Below are positions 9,498 through 19,284 of a stretch of DNA of 33,697 nt, in pieces. How positions within the stretch are numbered: position 1 is the stretch's first letter; each line of letters opens with the position of its first letter. Made by a program: the position numbers and the translations under genes. Source of the DNA: an uncultured Clostridia bacterium (GTDB taxonomy: Bacteria > Bacillota > Clostridia > Oscillospirales > Acutalibacteraceae); contig CAJFOO010000036.1 of NCBI GenBank assembly GCA_904397205.1, positions 1-33,697 on the forward strand. Direction: 5' to 3'. The notes beneath the pieces were generated by a model that ran no database searches, was not told where the DNA came from, and saw nothing but the letters and a program-made list of their open reading frames with translations.

Positions 9498-10910
9498 GTG
9501 ATCCGTCTGAATAAATATACGCGTCTGGCAAAAGACACGATGATTTTTGCGATCGGCACCTTCAGCTCCAAAATCCTGGTCTTCGTCATGATGCCCGTGG
9601 TAACCCGCGCGCTGTCGACCGGCAATTACGGTATCGTAGACTTGATCGTGCAAACCTCCAACCTCCTGCTCCCGCTGGTGACCATCGGCATCACCAATTC
9701 GATTATCCGCTTTGGCTTGGACAAGAGCTACCGGAAATCCGACGTATTTACTACCGGCGTGCTGGCCGTTATCGTAGGGTTCCTGCTGCTGCTTTGCTTC
9801 TCGCCGCTGCTGCGCATGATCCAATCGGTCGGGAATTACCTGCTGCTTTTGCTGATCTATGTGCTGATGTCGAGTTTCCGCTCGCTTTGCAGCAATTATG
9901 TGCGTTCCAAAAGCTACGTCAAACTGTATGCGGTGGACGGCTTCTTGAATACACTCATGAACTGTTCCCTCACCCTGCTGTTCCTGCTGGGGTTCCACTG
10001 GGATATTACCGGCTATCTGCTGGCCATTATCCTGCCGGATTTCCTTTCGATCTGTTTCCTGGTCTTTTCTGGCGACCTGCTCAAGGATATCCGGCTGCGC
10101 GGCCTGAACCTGGGCACCTCCTTTGAAATGATCCGCTATGCCGTCCCCATGATCCCCACCAATGTATTCTGGTGGGTGGTAGCTACGTCCGACCGGTATA
10201 TCATCGCATTTATGCTGGGAGAAGCTGCCAACGGCCTGTACGCGGCGTCACAGAAGGTACCGACCATCCTGATGCTGGTCTCCACCATTTTCATGGACGC
10301 CTGGCAGGTGAGTGCTGTTAAGGAACACAAACAAAAGGACCGCGCGCAGTTTTTCAGCAAAATATTCAATGCGTTCCAGGGTATTATGTTCCTTGTTTCG
10401 GCCCTTCTCATCCCGTTTTCCAAGGTGCTTACCACCATCCTGGTCGGGCCGGATTTTTATTCCTCGTGGCAGTATATCCCGTTTTTAGTCCTGGCAATCG
10501 CCTTCTGCTGCCTGGTCAATTTTACCGGCAGTATCTACATGGTCGAGAAAAAGAGCGTGGCTACCCTTGTGACTACCATTTTGGGCGCGGTATCCAATGT
10601 GGTGTTAAACTTTATCCTTATCCCGATTTTCGGCGCGCAGGGGGCCGCAATCGCCACCTTTATCAGTTATTTCCTGGTGTTTGTCGTCCGCCTGATCCAT
10701 ACCCGCCGCTGGATCCATATCCGTATCAATACCCTGGCTTTTATCCTCAACACCGTCCTGTTGATTGTACAAGCCGCATTGATGTGTATGGAAGTGCATC
10801 TGTGGATCCTCTATGAAGTATTAATTGTCCTGCTGATTATCTGGCTGAACCTGTCGGCTATTGCACAAAGCGTACAAAAAATCATCAGCCGCAAAAAAAG
10901 GAGGGCATAA
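9498..10910 (+). CDS. Oligosaccharide flippase / polysaccharide biosynthesis protein (MOP superfamily, Wzx-like)
   Basis: Multi-TM protein with KDTMIFAIGTFSSKILVFVMMPVVTRALSTGNYG N-terminal signature; GTG or alternative CTG start. Confidence 0.88.
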   Translation: MIRLNKYTRLAKDTMIFAIGTFSSKILVFVMMPVVTRALSTGNYGIVDLIVQTSNLLLPLVTIGITNSIIRFGLDKSYRKSDVFTTGVLAVIVGFLLLLCFSPLLRMIQSVGNYLLLLLIYVLMSSFRSLCSNYVRSKSYVKLYAVDGFLNTLMNCSLTLLFLLGFHWDITGYLLAIILPDFLSICFLVFSGDLLKDIRLRGLNLGTSFEMIRYAVPMIPTNVFWWVVATSDRYIIAFMLGEAANGLYAASQKVPTILMLVSTIFMDAWQVSAVKEHKQKDRAQFFSKIFNAFQGIMFLVSALLIPFSKVLTTILVGPDFYSSWQYIPFLVLAIAFCCLVNFTGSIYMVEKKSVATLVTTILGAVSNVVLNFILIPIFGAQGAAIATFISYFLVFVVRLIHTRRWIHIRINTLAFILNTVLLIVQAALMCMEVHLWILYEVLIVLLIIWLNLSAIAQSVQKIISRKKRRA

Positions 10911-10916
10911 ATCACC

Positions 10917-11486
10917 ATGGAATGGATCCAATCCTTGGATGAGAGCCTTGCCTTTGCCTTGCAGACCCTGCGCAATCCTGTTTTGGATATCCTCGCGCGC
11001 ATTTTCACTTTTCTGGGGGAAGAAGGCATCCTGTTCGGCATTGCCGCCATCCCGTTGTGCATTACCAAGCGTTACCGCCGCTATGGCATCATGATGCTGA
11101 TTGCTTTGGCCGTCAGCTCGGTATTGGGTTTCTTTGTCCTCAAGCCGCTCATTGCCCGCCCCCGGCCCTGTGTATTGTTCCCCGAGATCCCGCTGGCTAC
11201 CCCCTCCGCTCCCGGTGGGTTTTCCTTCCCCTCCGGCCATACGCTGATGGCGTTTACCGGGGCAGCTTCCCTATGGCTGGCCAACTGGCGGTTTGGGGTT
11301 CCCGCAGCGGTATTTGCCTGCCTGGTCGCATTCTCCCGGCTGTATTTGTTCGCGCACTTCCTCACCGATATTATCGCCGGCATTGCCTTTGGTATTGCCG
11401 TTTCTATGCTGGTCTATTTGGCATATACCCTCATCGCTTTCCGCTTGGAAAACCGGGATCACCTGTATGTAAAAAAACGGTACTAG
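10917..11486 (+). CDS. PAP2-superfamily phosphatase (undecaprenyl-PP/phosphatidic acid phosphatase type)
   Basis: KPLIARPRPC, FSFPSGHTLMAF, SRLYLFAHFLTDIIAG. Confidence 0.93.
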   Translation: MEWIQSLDESLAFALQTLRNPVLDILARIFTFLGEEGILFGIAAIPLCITKRYRRYGIMMLIALAVSSVLGFFVLKPLIARPRPCVLFPEIPLATPSAPGGFSFPSGHTLMAFTGAASLWLANWRFGVPAAVFACLVAFSRLYLFAHFLTDIIAGIAFGIAVSMLVYLAYTLIAFRLENRDHLYVKKRY

Positions 11487-11505
11487 CAATCCGGCTGCAA
11501 AAGCG

Positions 11506-11537
11506 CTCCCCTGTCCTTCTTGACAGGGGACATTTTT
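11506..11537 (+). terminator. Rho-independent terminator
   Basis: CCCCTGTC-CTTCTT-GACAGGGG-ACATTTTT. Confidence 0.85.
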
Positions 11538-11587
11538 ATGCAAAATAAATGCCGGCAGCCAAAATGCCACAAATTTTGGAGAAACCG

Positions 11588-11616
11588 TTGCCAAATGGAA
11601 AAAAGCAAAGTATAAT
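11588..11616 (+). promoter_or_regulatory. Sigma-A type promoter of the THF riboswitch/folT transcript
   Basis: TTGCCA-N17-TATAAT. Confidence 0.8.
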
Positions 11617-11655
11617 AAAAGCTGTGGCAAAATATCTGCCCGCACAAAGAAGAAA

Positions 11656-11755
11656 AGCAGAGTAGGATCCTGTGCGTTAAGTGCCGTTTGAACGGGGAGT
11701 TGTCAGGCGGACGAAAAGGAATCTTGCGGTACAGGATCCGCATCCCGCTGCTGCA
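11656..11755 (+). promoter_or_regulatory. Tetrahydrofolate (THF) riboswitch, folT leader
   Basis: GCAGAGTAGGATCCTGTGCGTTAAGTGCC...AACGGGGAGTTGTC...GACGAAAAGGAATCTTGCGGTACAGGATCCGCATCCCGCTGCTGC; perfect GATCCTGT/ACAGGATC stem and conserved GUGCGUUAAGUG. Confidence 0.92.
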
Positions 11756-11842
11756 TATAGGAGAATCCTGCAACTGTTTTCCTCCTCCTCTATGTGGCGC
11801 ACAACAGGTGGCGACAACAAGAGTGAGGAGGTATTTTTATCT

Positions 11843-12505
11843 ATGGAACACAAGCAAACTTCTCCCGAACCTGTCCCGCAAACTGCCCCACGGCCCAAAG
11901 CGTCGGGCTATTTGTTCCCCTGGACTCCCGCCTATTGGCGGGCAGCCGCCGTGCAGGGGAAGGATTTGAAAGTCATGGTCGCGGTATCCATGATGGTGGC
12001 CATGTCAGTGGTGCTCACCTGCGTCAGCGATATCCAAATCCCTCTGGGCAACAATCTGCGCATCCGGTTTGACTTCCTGGCCAACGCGGTAGCCGGCATG
12101 ATCGGCGGGCCGATTGTTTCCCTGGGCTATGGGCTCGTGGCGGATCTTGTAGCATATTTTATCCATCCCTTCGGCGCATACTTCCCAGGGTATACGCTGT
12201 CCTCTATGCTGGGAGCCTTCGTTTACGCCCTGTTCTTTTACCGCAGCCGGATTACGATTGTGCGGGTAGCTTTGTGCAAGCTGTCCGTCAATCTGTTCAT
12301 CAACGTACTGCTGGGCTCTGTGTGGAGTGCCGTCCAGTTCAGTAAAGGCTATTGGTACTATCTGGGAAACAGTATAATCAAAAACAGTATTATGCTCCCG
12401 ATCGAAATTGCTCTGCTGGTCTTGGTGCTGGGGCTTCTTGTCCCCATCATCAGCCGCTTTGGCCTGATTCCCAAACCATCCAAAAAAATCATCCCAATTT
12501 GGTAA
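11843..12505 (+). CDS. folT: Folate-family ECF transporter S component
   Basis: Multi-TM ECF-S type (LRIRFDFLANAVAGMIGGPIVSLGYGLVADLVAYFIHPFGAYFPGYTLS), located behind a THF riboswitch. Confidence 0.93.
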   Translation: MEHKQTSPEPVPQTAPRPKASGYLFPWTPAYWRAAAVQGKDLKVMVAVSMMVAMSVVLTCVSDIQIPLGNNLRIRFDFLANAVAGMIGGPIVSLGYGLVADLVAYFIHPFGAYFPGYTLSSMLGAFVYALFFYRSRITIVRVALCKLSVNLFINVLLGSVWSAVQFSKGYWYYLGNSIIKNSIMLPIEIALLVLVLGLLVPIISRFGLIPKPSKKIIPIW

Positions 12506-12594
12506 TCCTGTCCTGCCGCCTGCTTTTGTGCTTTCTCCTTCCCCCTTCCCGATTTTGGGCAGGGGTTTTTTTATCCAAGAGCTTGCCAATAAAA

Positions 12595-12632
12595 AAAGCC
12601 TGCTGGAGACATTCTCCACAGGCTTTCTTTTT
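12595..12632. terminator. Bidirectional terminator between convergent folT and the antiporter operon
   Basis: AAAGCCTG-C-TGGAGA-CAT-TCTCCA-CAGGCTTT flanked by A/T tracts. Confidence 0.9.
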
Positions 12633-12638
12633 AGGATA

Positions 12639-14633
12639 TTACATTCGGGTAATCGCCCAAACGATAATGAATATCAAAGCACTGATGATACCCAGGCCAA
12701 ACAACAGCAGGCTGAATGCGATACTGTTGGGAATCATCCTTCGTTTCTTGGGCTGGGAATAAGTGGCAAAATCGGGATCCAGCGGCGGGGAGAAGCGTTC
12801 TTTCCTATCATAGAACAGCACCCGCTGCGCCCCTGCTATCGTTACATCCACCACAGAAGCCACCGTGCGTGCGGCAAATGCTCCAATAAACGGGAACACT
12901 TGCAGCAAAGCAGGACGGTACACCTTCTCTTCAATGTTCAGCCACTTCGGCCAAGCATTGAGGTATACGCTGCGGCCTTCGGCATTCTTCTGGATCAGGC
13001 ACATGCGCACAATCAGGAAGTATAAGATAATGCCGATCGAAATCGACGCGACAGCACCTTTGAGGTTCGTCCAAGAGAAATAGGCCACCGCATGCGCGGG
13101 ATCATGTCCATGCAGGAACGACTGCGATACTCCGGCAATTTCGTCCATCGTAAATCCCGGGATAATCCCCAGGACCGGCAAGACAGCCGCCGGGATAATC
13201 AGGCACGCGGCCGTCATCCAATTCATATACTTTTTCTTGGCGTCGTACTTGGCCTGCAGTGTGGGATCGGTATTCTTTTCCACAAAAACTGCTATAAACA
13301 GTTTAATCATATAAGCACAGGTCAAGCCGCCCGCAAAGGTAAACAGCGCCTCGATGATCTTGAACAGCACCGCCTCGCCTGTTAAGGTGGGGAACATCGC
13401 GATATATTCCACAATGCTTTCGTGCAGCAGGGTCTTGCTGACATAGCCGCTCCAAGCCGGCACACCCATCACCGTGAGCGCGCCCATGGCAAAGATCACC
13501 GCAAACAGCGGTTTTTTGCGGCCAAACCCGCGGATTTTGTTCAAATCAAAGTTGCCCAGGTTCATAAAGATAACGCCCGCGCACATGAACAGTACCAGCT
13601 TGACCAGGGAGTGGTTCACAATGTGCAGGACGGTACCATGCACTGCCAAGGCATTGTGTTCGCCTAAAACCCCCTGCATCCCTACGCCAACCAGGATGAA
13701 CCCGATCTGCGACATGGACGAATACGCCAGTGTGCGCTTGAGGTTGTTGGAAAGCACCCCAAGCATACCGCCGGTGAGCATCCCCAATATACCCAGAATC
13801 AGGACAACCATGCCCCAGTTGTAATCGTGCAGGAAAACATTCGCGCTGATCACCAGCACCCCGAAAATGCCGCCCTTCGACAGCATACCGGACAGCAATG
13901 CCGTGGCAGGTGCAGGCGCTGCAAGATATGTCTCCGGCAGCCAGGTGTGCAGCGGGTACATGCTCGCTTTGGATCCAAAACCAACCAGGATAAGCAGGCC
14001 GGCAACAAACAACGTCGCATAGCTTGCGCCGCTATTGGCCGCGGCATCCAGCAGCTGATCCATCTCCAGTGTGCCGAGGTTTACCTGCAGCATGAAAATG
14101 CCCATCAGCGTAGCCAAACCGCCGAACACCGCATATCCCAGGTAGCCATTGGATGCATAAATGGCCTTTGGGTTTTCCTCCTGGATGACCATCACATACG
14201 ACGCAAAAGACATGATTTCGAAGAAAATAAATGTCGTATACAGGTTCGATGACAGGAATACCCCCATGGTTGCTGCGAGCGTCCATTGCATGAACATATA
14301 ATACCGGTTGCGGTTGCGCGCGCCGGTGGAGAAATATTCCCTCGACTGCACCGTCGTCATAAACCACAGGAAAGAACAGAGGACCGCCATAACCATGCGG
14401 AACCCGTCCGCCTCAAAATGCAGGCCAAACCCGGCAAACCAATTCCAGAAAAATTCCCCGGAGGTAAAGCACAGCCCTACCGCCATGAAAAACTCCGCAG
14501 CCGTTGCGGCAATGGCAAAATAATCCCTTGCGGTCTTGCTTTTTCTCCCTATCAAATAGCCGGCAAATCCCGACACAAAGGGGAAAAACACCAGGATTAG
14601 CAGCAATACATTCGTGCTTTCCAGAAGAACCAC
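12639..14633 (-). CDS. Proton-conducting antiporter-type membrane subunit 4 (NuoL/HyfB-like, with C-terminal extension)
   Basis: FIFFEIMSFASYVMV (TM5 Glu), GFGSKASMYPLHTWLPETYLAAPAPATALLSG (TM7 Lys), complex I ND5/MrpA-D family pattern. Confidence 0.93.
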   Translation of the reverse strand: MVLLESTNVLLLILVFFPFVSGFAGYLIGRKSKTARDYFAIAATAAEFFMAVGLCFTSGEFFWNWFAGFGLHFEADGFRMVMAVLCSFLWFMTTVQSREYFSTGARNRNRYYMFMQWTLAATMGVFLSSNLYTTFIFFEIMSFASYVMVIQEENPKAIYASNGYLGYAVFGGLATLMGIFMLQVNLGTLEMDQLLDAAANSGASYATLFVAGLLILVGFGSKASMYPLHTWLPETYLAAPAPATALLSGMLSKGGIFGVLVISANVFLHDYNWGMVVLILGILGMLTGGMLGVLSNNLKRTLAYSSMSQIGFILVGVGMQGVLGEHNALAVHGTVLHIVNHSLVKLVLFMCAGVIFMNLGNFDLNKIRGFGRKKPLFAVIFAMGALTVMGVPAWSGYVSKTLLHESIVEYIAMFPTLTGEAVLFKIIEALFTFAGGLTCAYMIKLFIAVFVEKNTDPTLQAKYDAKKKYMNWMTAACLIIPAAVLPVLGIIPGFTMDEIAGVSQSFLHGHDPAHAVAYFSWTNLKGAVASISIGIILYFLIVRMCLIQKNAEGRSVYLNAWPKWLNIEEKVYRPALLQVFPFIGAFAARTVASVVDVTIAGAQRVLFYDRKERFSPPLDPDFATYSQPKKRRMIPNSIAFSLLLFGLGIISALIFIIVWAITRM

Positions 14634-14654
14634 CTCCTCACAATCAATCCCAAT

Positions 14655-16130
14655 TTAGAATACCCCCGCTGCAATCGAACCGAATACGTCAAAAATGGGG
14701 GATGGATAGACGCCAATCCCAATCGATACCGCCGCCAGGCCAATCAGCGGCAGGGTCATCAGCAGGTTGGGATCCTTTACATCCTTGTTGAGCGTTTTGA
14801 TATCCAGCTCCTTGCGCGGGAAATACGCCTTGATCAGGATGCTGCCCAGATACAGCGTCGTGAGCAGAGTGGAAATGATTAACGCCCCGATTCCCACATA
14901 CGCCAGAGGGTTCCCGCTTTCCACCGCGGCCGTAGCAATGTTCCATTTGCTGCCAAAGCCCATCAGCGGCGGGATACCCATCAGCCCCAGGGAAGTGATG
15001 GTAAAGCAGACCATGGTGATCGGCATCGAATAGCCGAACCCCTCAATCTGATCTACATATTCGCGGCCCGTCTTATAAATAATCGCGCCCGCTACGAAGA
15101 ACAGGGTGATCTTCAGCACCGAGTGGAACAGCATATGGGTTAAGCCGCCCACCATGCCCGCCGGCGACATCAGCATCAGGCTGAACAGCATATACGACAG
15201 GTTACTCACCGTAGAATATGCCAGCCGCCGTTTCAAGTGGGTACTGCGCAGCGCCATAGCCGATCCAAACACAATCGTGATAATGGTTGCCACCATAGCT
15301 ACCGTCTGCGCCCAGGATCCCCGCAGGAAATCCATGCCAAAGTTATAATATGTCACACGAGTAACGGCAAAGATACCCGCATTGACTACCGCCACCGCAT
15401 GCAGCAGCGCCGAAACCGGGGTGGGCGCAACGCCTGCACTGGGCAGCCAGGAATAAAACGGGAAAATGGAAGCCTTGACGCCAAAGCCGAAGAATGCCAG
15501 GATGAAGCCGACCAATACCAGGTGTTCCATCCCGCTGACCTTGGACATATCCAGGATACCGCCGTAGACAAAATCCAGCGATACCCCGTAATACAGCAGC
15601 AGCATGATGGCGATAAACCCAAACGACGCGCCGCCAATCGAGAACATCACATATTTTTTGCCGGCCGAGCAGGCCTTGGCGTCCATGGCATGCATCACCA
15701 GCGGCAGCGTTGCCACGGTGAGCAGCTCGTAAAACAGGTACATGGTGAGCAGGTTCGCCGAAAACGCAATCCCCATCACCACGCCGAACGACATGGTAAA
15801 GAAAGAGAAAAATTTGTTTTCTTTCCCCTCATGCTTCATGTACTCAAAGGAATAGAAGGTAGACACAGCCCATAGGATGGAAACTATCATGCCGAATACG
15901 GTGGATAACCCATCAACCCGAAAGGAAATACTGAGGGTATCCGTAAAACGGATCAGCGTAAACTCCTGATGGGGTACTGCAAAGATAAAGATGATTGACA
16001 AAATCATGTTGGCCACTACAATGCTGGCAACATAGATCTGCCGGGCCATCCGCTCTTTAAAATTGGCAATCAGCAATCCAATGCCGCCCACGATGGGCAG
16101 CAGGACCGGGATACACAGCAGAAAAGACAT
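14655..16130 (-). CDS. Proton-conducting antiporter-type membrane subunit 3 (NuoM/MrpD-like)
   Basis: MYLFYELLTVATLPLV, FGFGVKASIFPFYSWLPSAGVAPTPVSALLHAV. Confidence 0.93.
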   Translation of the reverse strand: MSFLLCIPVLLPIVGGIGLLIANFKERMARQIYVASIVVANMILSIIFIFAVPHQEFTLIRFTDTLSISFRVDGLSTVFGMIVSILWAVSTFYSFEYMKHEGKENKFFSFFTMSFGVVMGIAFSANLLTMYLFYELLTVATLPLVMHAMDAKACSAGKKYVMFSIGGASFGFIAIMLLLYYGVSLDFVYGGILDMSKVSGMEHLVLVGFILAFFGFGVKASIFPFYSWLPSAGVAPTPVSALLHAVAVVNAGIFAVTRVTYYNFGMDFLRGSWAQTVAMVATIITIVFGSAMALRSTHLKRRLAYSTVSNLSYMLFSLMLMSPAGMVGGLTHMLFHSVLKITLFFVAGAIIYKTGREYVDQIEGFGYSMPITMVCFTITSLGLMGIPPLMGFGSKWNIATAAVESGNPLAYVGIGALIISTLLTTLYLGSILIKAYFPRKELDIKTLNKDVKDPNLLMTLPLIGLAAVSIGIGVYPSPIFDVFGSIAAGVF

Positions 16131-16169
16131 TAGAATGGTTTCCCCCCTCGTTTCAGAGTTTGGTTTTGA

Positions 16170-17639
16170 TTACAAAATCGCGCTGGAAATACTATCAATC
16201 GCCGCCGTAAGCCCATTGGGGAACATTCCCAGGCCTACGACAAACACCGTCATGATAATCAAAGGAACCGTCATCCATGGGCGGGGCTCCTTTTTTTCCA
16301 ATTTGGAATAGTCAAACCCTTCGCCTGGGAAGAAAGCATCCCGGACCAGGGGGAGCAGATACCCTGCCGTGAGCAGTGCGCTCACCAGAAGGACTGCCGC
16401 CCCTACATAGCCTAACGCCCCAAATTCCGGCGTAATGGCGCCTGTTGCCAGGAACCATTTGCTGAAAAACCCGCTGGTCGGCGGAATCCCCACCAGCGAC
16501 AGGGACGACAGCGTAAAGCACCACATGACAATCGGCATTTGCTTGCCTATTCCGCGCAGCTCGTGCGCATACGTCTTGTGGGTCATGAAAATGATGGACC
16601 CCACACTCAGGAACAGGATATTCTTGGCCACCGCGTGGAACACCACCTGCAGCAGCGCGCCCATCAGCCCTTCCGGCGTAAACAGGAACAGGCCGAACAG
16701 CACATAGGAAACCTGGCTGACGGTAGAATATGCCATCCGTTTTTTCAGCAGCTTTTCCTTATACGCCAGCATGGACCCCATAAATACCGTAGCAATCGCC
16801 AGGATCAGCAGCGTGTACTGCACCCAGGTGCCGCGCAGGAAATCCGGGCCTACGATGTAGTAGCTCACGCGGATTATCGCCAGCACGCCGCCTTTGGTAA
16901 TGATGCCGGAGAGCACAGCCGAAGCCGGCGCCGGCGCCACCGGGTGGGCTGTGGGAAGCCACGCGTGCAGGGGAAGCATACCCGCTTTACACCCAAACCC
17001 GAGCATCATCAGGAAGTATACCACCAAAATGGTGTTTTCATGGCCTGCCACCAGGCCCATGTCCAGCACACCGCCGGGTGTAAAGGTAATGCCCGTGCTG
17101 TAGCGCGAGAGGAAAAAGAATCCAAACAAGCCCATGCCCGCGCCAAATGTCGAGTACCCAAGGTACTTCAGGCCGGCCATAATGGCTTCCCGGGTGCGCG
17201 AATGGATAACCAACGGAACCGTGATAAGGGTCATCATTTCGTAGAGCATGTACAAAGTCATTAAGTTCCCCGAATAGGACAACCCAATCAGGATACCCAA
17301 CGTCATGGTATAAAACCCGCAGAACCGCTCTTCCGCACCCTCATGCTGGATATATTCAAAGGCATAAAATGCCACCAACGCCCACACGGAAGCGATTAGG
17401 CAGGAGAAAAAGCGTGCCATTCCGTCCATATAGAATGTGATGGACAGATTTTCCGTGATGGTCCACACCGATACCCCAACATCCGGCAAAAATGCCAAAC
17501 CATAGACCAAAAGTGCGTTGACGACCACCACAACGGACACATACACCCGCCGGATTTTCCGGTCACGCAGACGGAATACCGGGATACCCGCCAGCAGGGG
17601 GAATAAGATTGGGATTAATAACAGGACACCCACCGTCAA
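16170..17639 (-). CDS. Proton-conducting antiporter-type membrane subunit 2 (MrpD/NuoM-like)
   Basis: LYMLYEMMTLITVPLV, GFGCKAGMLPLHAWLPTAHPVAPAPASAVLSG. Confidence 0.93.
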   Translation of the reverse strand: MTVGVLLLIPILFPLLAGIPVFRLRDRKIRRVYVSVVVVVNALLVYGLAFLPDVGVSVWTITENLSITFYMDGMARFFSCLIASVWALVAFYAFEYIQHEGAEERFCGFYTMTLGILIGLSYSGNLMTLYMLYEMMTLITVPLVIHSRTREAIMAGLKYLGYSTFGAGMGLFGFFFLSRYSTGITFTPGGVLDMGLVAGHENTILVVYFLMMLGFGCKAGMLPLHAWLPTAHPVAPAPASAVLSGIITKGGVLAIIRVSYYIVGPDFLRGTWVQYTLLILAIATVFMGSMLAYKEKLLKKRMAYSTVSQVSYVLFGLFLFTPEGLMGALLQVVFHAVAKNILFLSVGSIIFMTHKTYAHELRGIGKQMPIVMWCFTLSSLSLVGIPPTSGFFSKWFLATGAITPEFGALGYVGAAVLLVSALLTAGYLLPLVRDAFFPGEGFDYSKLEKKEPRPWMTVPLIIMTVFVVGLGMFPNGLTAAIDSISSAIL

Positions 17640-17679
17640 ACCACCTCACTATTTTTCAATTCACAATTTTTGAAACCGA

Positions 17680-19284
17680 TCATAACAGGTGGAGCCCTGT
17701 CCGAATCATATCCATAATCGGTCCAAACGCAACACCCAAAGCCACATTACAGGCAAGGAAGACCACCATGGATACCACAAAGCTGACCGTCAGACGCGGG
17801 GCTTCGTGCGCTTCTTCCAAAACAGCCGCTTCCCCAGCCACTAATTCTGCAGCCGGTTCTCCATGCGCCTCCTGTGCGGCATGGCCTTCCTGGGAAGCCC
17901 CATGGGCGTCGCCGTGAGAAGGTTCTTGACTTTTCTTTGGCGTCCAAAGATTCACTATCATAGGTAAATAATACAAGGCATTGAGCACGGTACTCACTGC
18001 CAAAGCAGCCAGCACCACTCCCAGCCGGAACCAGTCGCTGCCCAGCGCGGCTTCCGAGAAGTAGAGCTTTGGTGCAAAACCTGCCAGCAGGGGGATGCCA
18101 ATCATCGAAAGGCCCCCTACGGTAAAGCCGATACCGGCCAGCTTGTTTTTCAGCCCGGAACCCTTGAGGGCTTTCATATCATATTGGTGTCCCGCGGTTT
18201 CCACCAAAGCGCCCGCCGAGCAGAACAGCATTGGCTTGGTAAATGCATGGGCCAGCAGGTGCAGGATTGCAGCCGCCATGCCAATCTCGGAATTGAGGCC
18301 AATCCCCATGAAGATATAGCCAATCTGCGAAACCGAAGAATAGGCGACCATCCGCTTGATGTGCCGTTCCTTCAGGGCCTTGACCGATCCGACAATCATT
18401 CCCGCAATGCCGAACACCAGTAAAAAGTCGCTGATATGCAGCTCCTGCAAAAGTTCCGGCGTAAACACGCGGTAAATAATCTTAATCAACAGAATAATAT
18501 ATGCCTTGAGCACCAACCCCGACAAAATGGAACTGGCCGAAGTGGTTGCAGAACCGTGCGCTCCCGGCAGCCAGGAATGGAAGGGGAACAGGGCGCTCTT
18601 GACTGCGGTGGACAGGGCCATCATGCCAATGGTGACTGTCAGCGGCACGGCATATTTTCCAGTGGCGGCCAGAGCCAGGATAGACTCCTGGAGATCCTCC
18701 ATGAGCAGATGGCCGGTGATACCATACAGCATGGCCATACCGAACAGGAACAGTCCCGAACCCAGCAGGCTCATGATCAGATACCGGATAGTAGCCACCG
18801 TGGTTTCGCCGGACTCCTTTACCATAACAATGGCGCATGCAGCAATGGTATTGATTTCAATAAACACATACCCGGTGAACAAGTCGTTGGTATAAATCAT
18901 CGAAATCATGGAGCACAGCAGCAGGTTGGTCATCAGGAAATACAGATACTGCTTCTGCGGACGGATATCCTTATATAAGGTATCCACACCGCCCAGGTTG
19001 CACAGCGCCATTACTAAGCAGAAGCACGACGCCAGCAGCGCCTCCAGCGGACCGCCCCGCAGTTCATTGCCGAACGGGGCTGGAAAATGCCCCATCGTAT
19101 AGACAAAATTTTCATTCGTAATCAGCAGCTCTACCAGCAGGGCGATATTCATTCCCAGAGAACCCAGGATGACAAGCATATTGAGCTTTTGCGCCAGCCA
19201 GCCTTTGCGTACAAACGGCGTGACGATGCCTCCTATCAGGCAAAGCATGATGCTGAAAAACGGGAAGTTATAAACAAATGGCAT
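17680..19284 (-). CDS. Proton-conducting antiporter-type membrane subunit 1 (NuoN/MrpD-like) with His/Glu/Ala-rich loop
   Basis: GYVFIEINTIAACAIVMVKE, STAVKSALFPFHSWLPGAHGSATTSASSILSG; insertion SQEPSHGDAHGASQEGHAAQEAHGEPAAELVAGEAAVLEEAHE. Confidence 0.93.
   Translation of the reverse strand: MPFVYNFPFFSIMLCLIGGIVTPFVRKGWLAQKLNMLVILGSLGMNIALLVELLITNENFVYTMGHFPAPFGNELRGGPLEALLASCFCLVMALCNLGGVDTLYKDIRPQKQYLYFLMTNLLLCSMISMIYTNDLFTGYVFIEINTIAACAIVMVKESGETTVATIRYLIMSLLGSGLFLFGMAMLYGITGHLLMEDLQESILALAATGKYAVPLTVTIGMMALSTAVKSALFPFHSWLPGAHGSATTSASSILSGLVLKAYIILLIKIIYRVFTPELLQELHISDFLLVFGIAGMIVGSVKALKERHIKRMVAYSSVSQIGYIFMGIGLNSEIGMAAAILHLLAHAFTKPMLFCSAGALVETAGHQYDMKALKGSGLKNKLAGIGFTVGGLSMIGIPLLAGFAPKLYFSEAALGSDWFRLGVVLAALAVSTVLNALYYLPMIVNLWTPKKSQEPSHGDAHGASQEGHAAQEAHGEPAAELVAGEAAVLEEAHEAPRLTVSFVVSMVVFLACNVALGVAFGPIMDMIRTGLHLL

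Noticed and set aside
12639-19284. Interpreting the four large membrane subunits as respiratory complex I
   Set aside because: No NuoA, B, C, D, H, I or J genes; the MrpE/F/G/B/C and MbhD/E subunits place it in the Mrp/MBH family.
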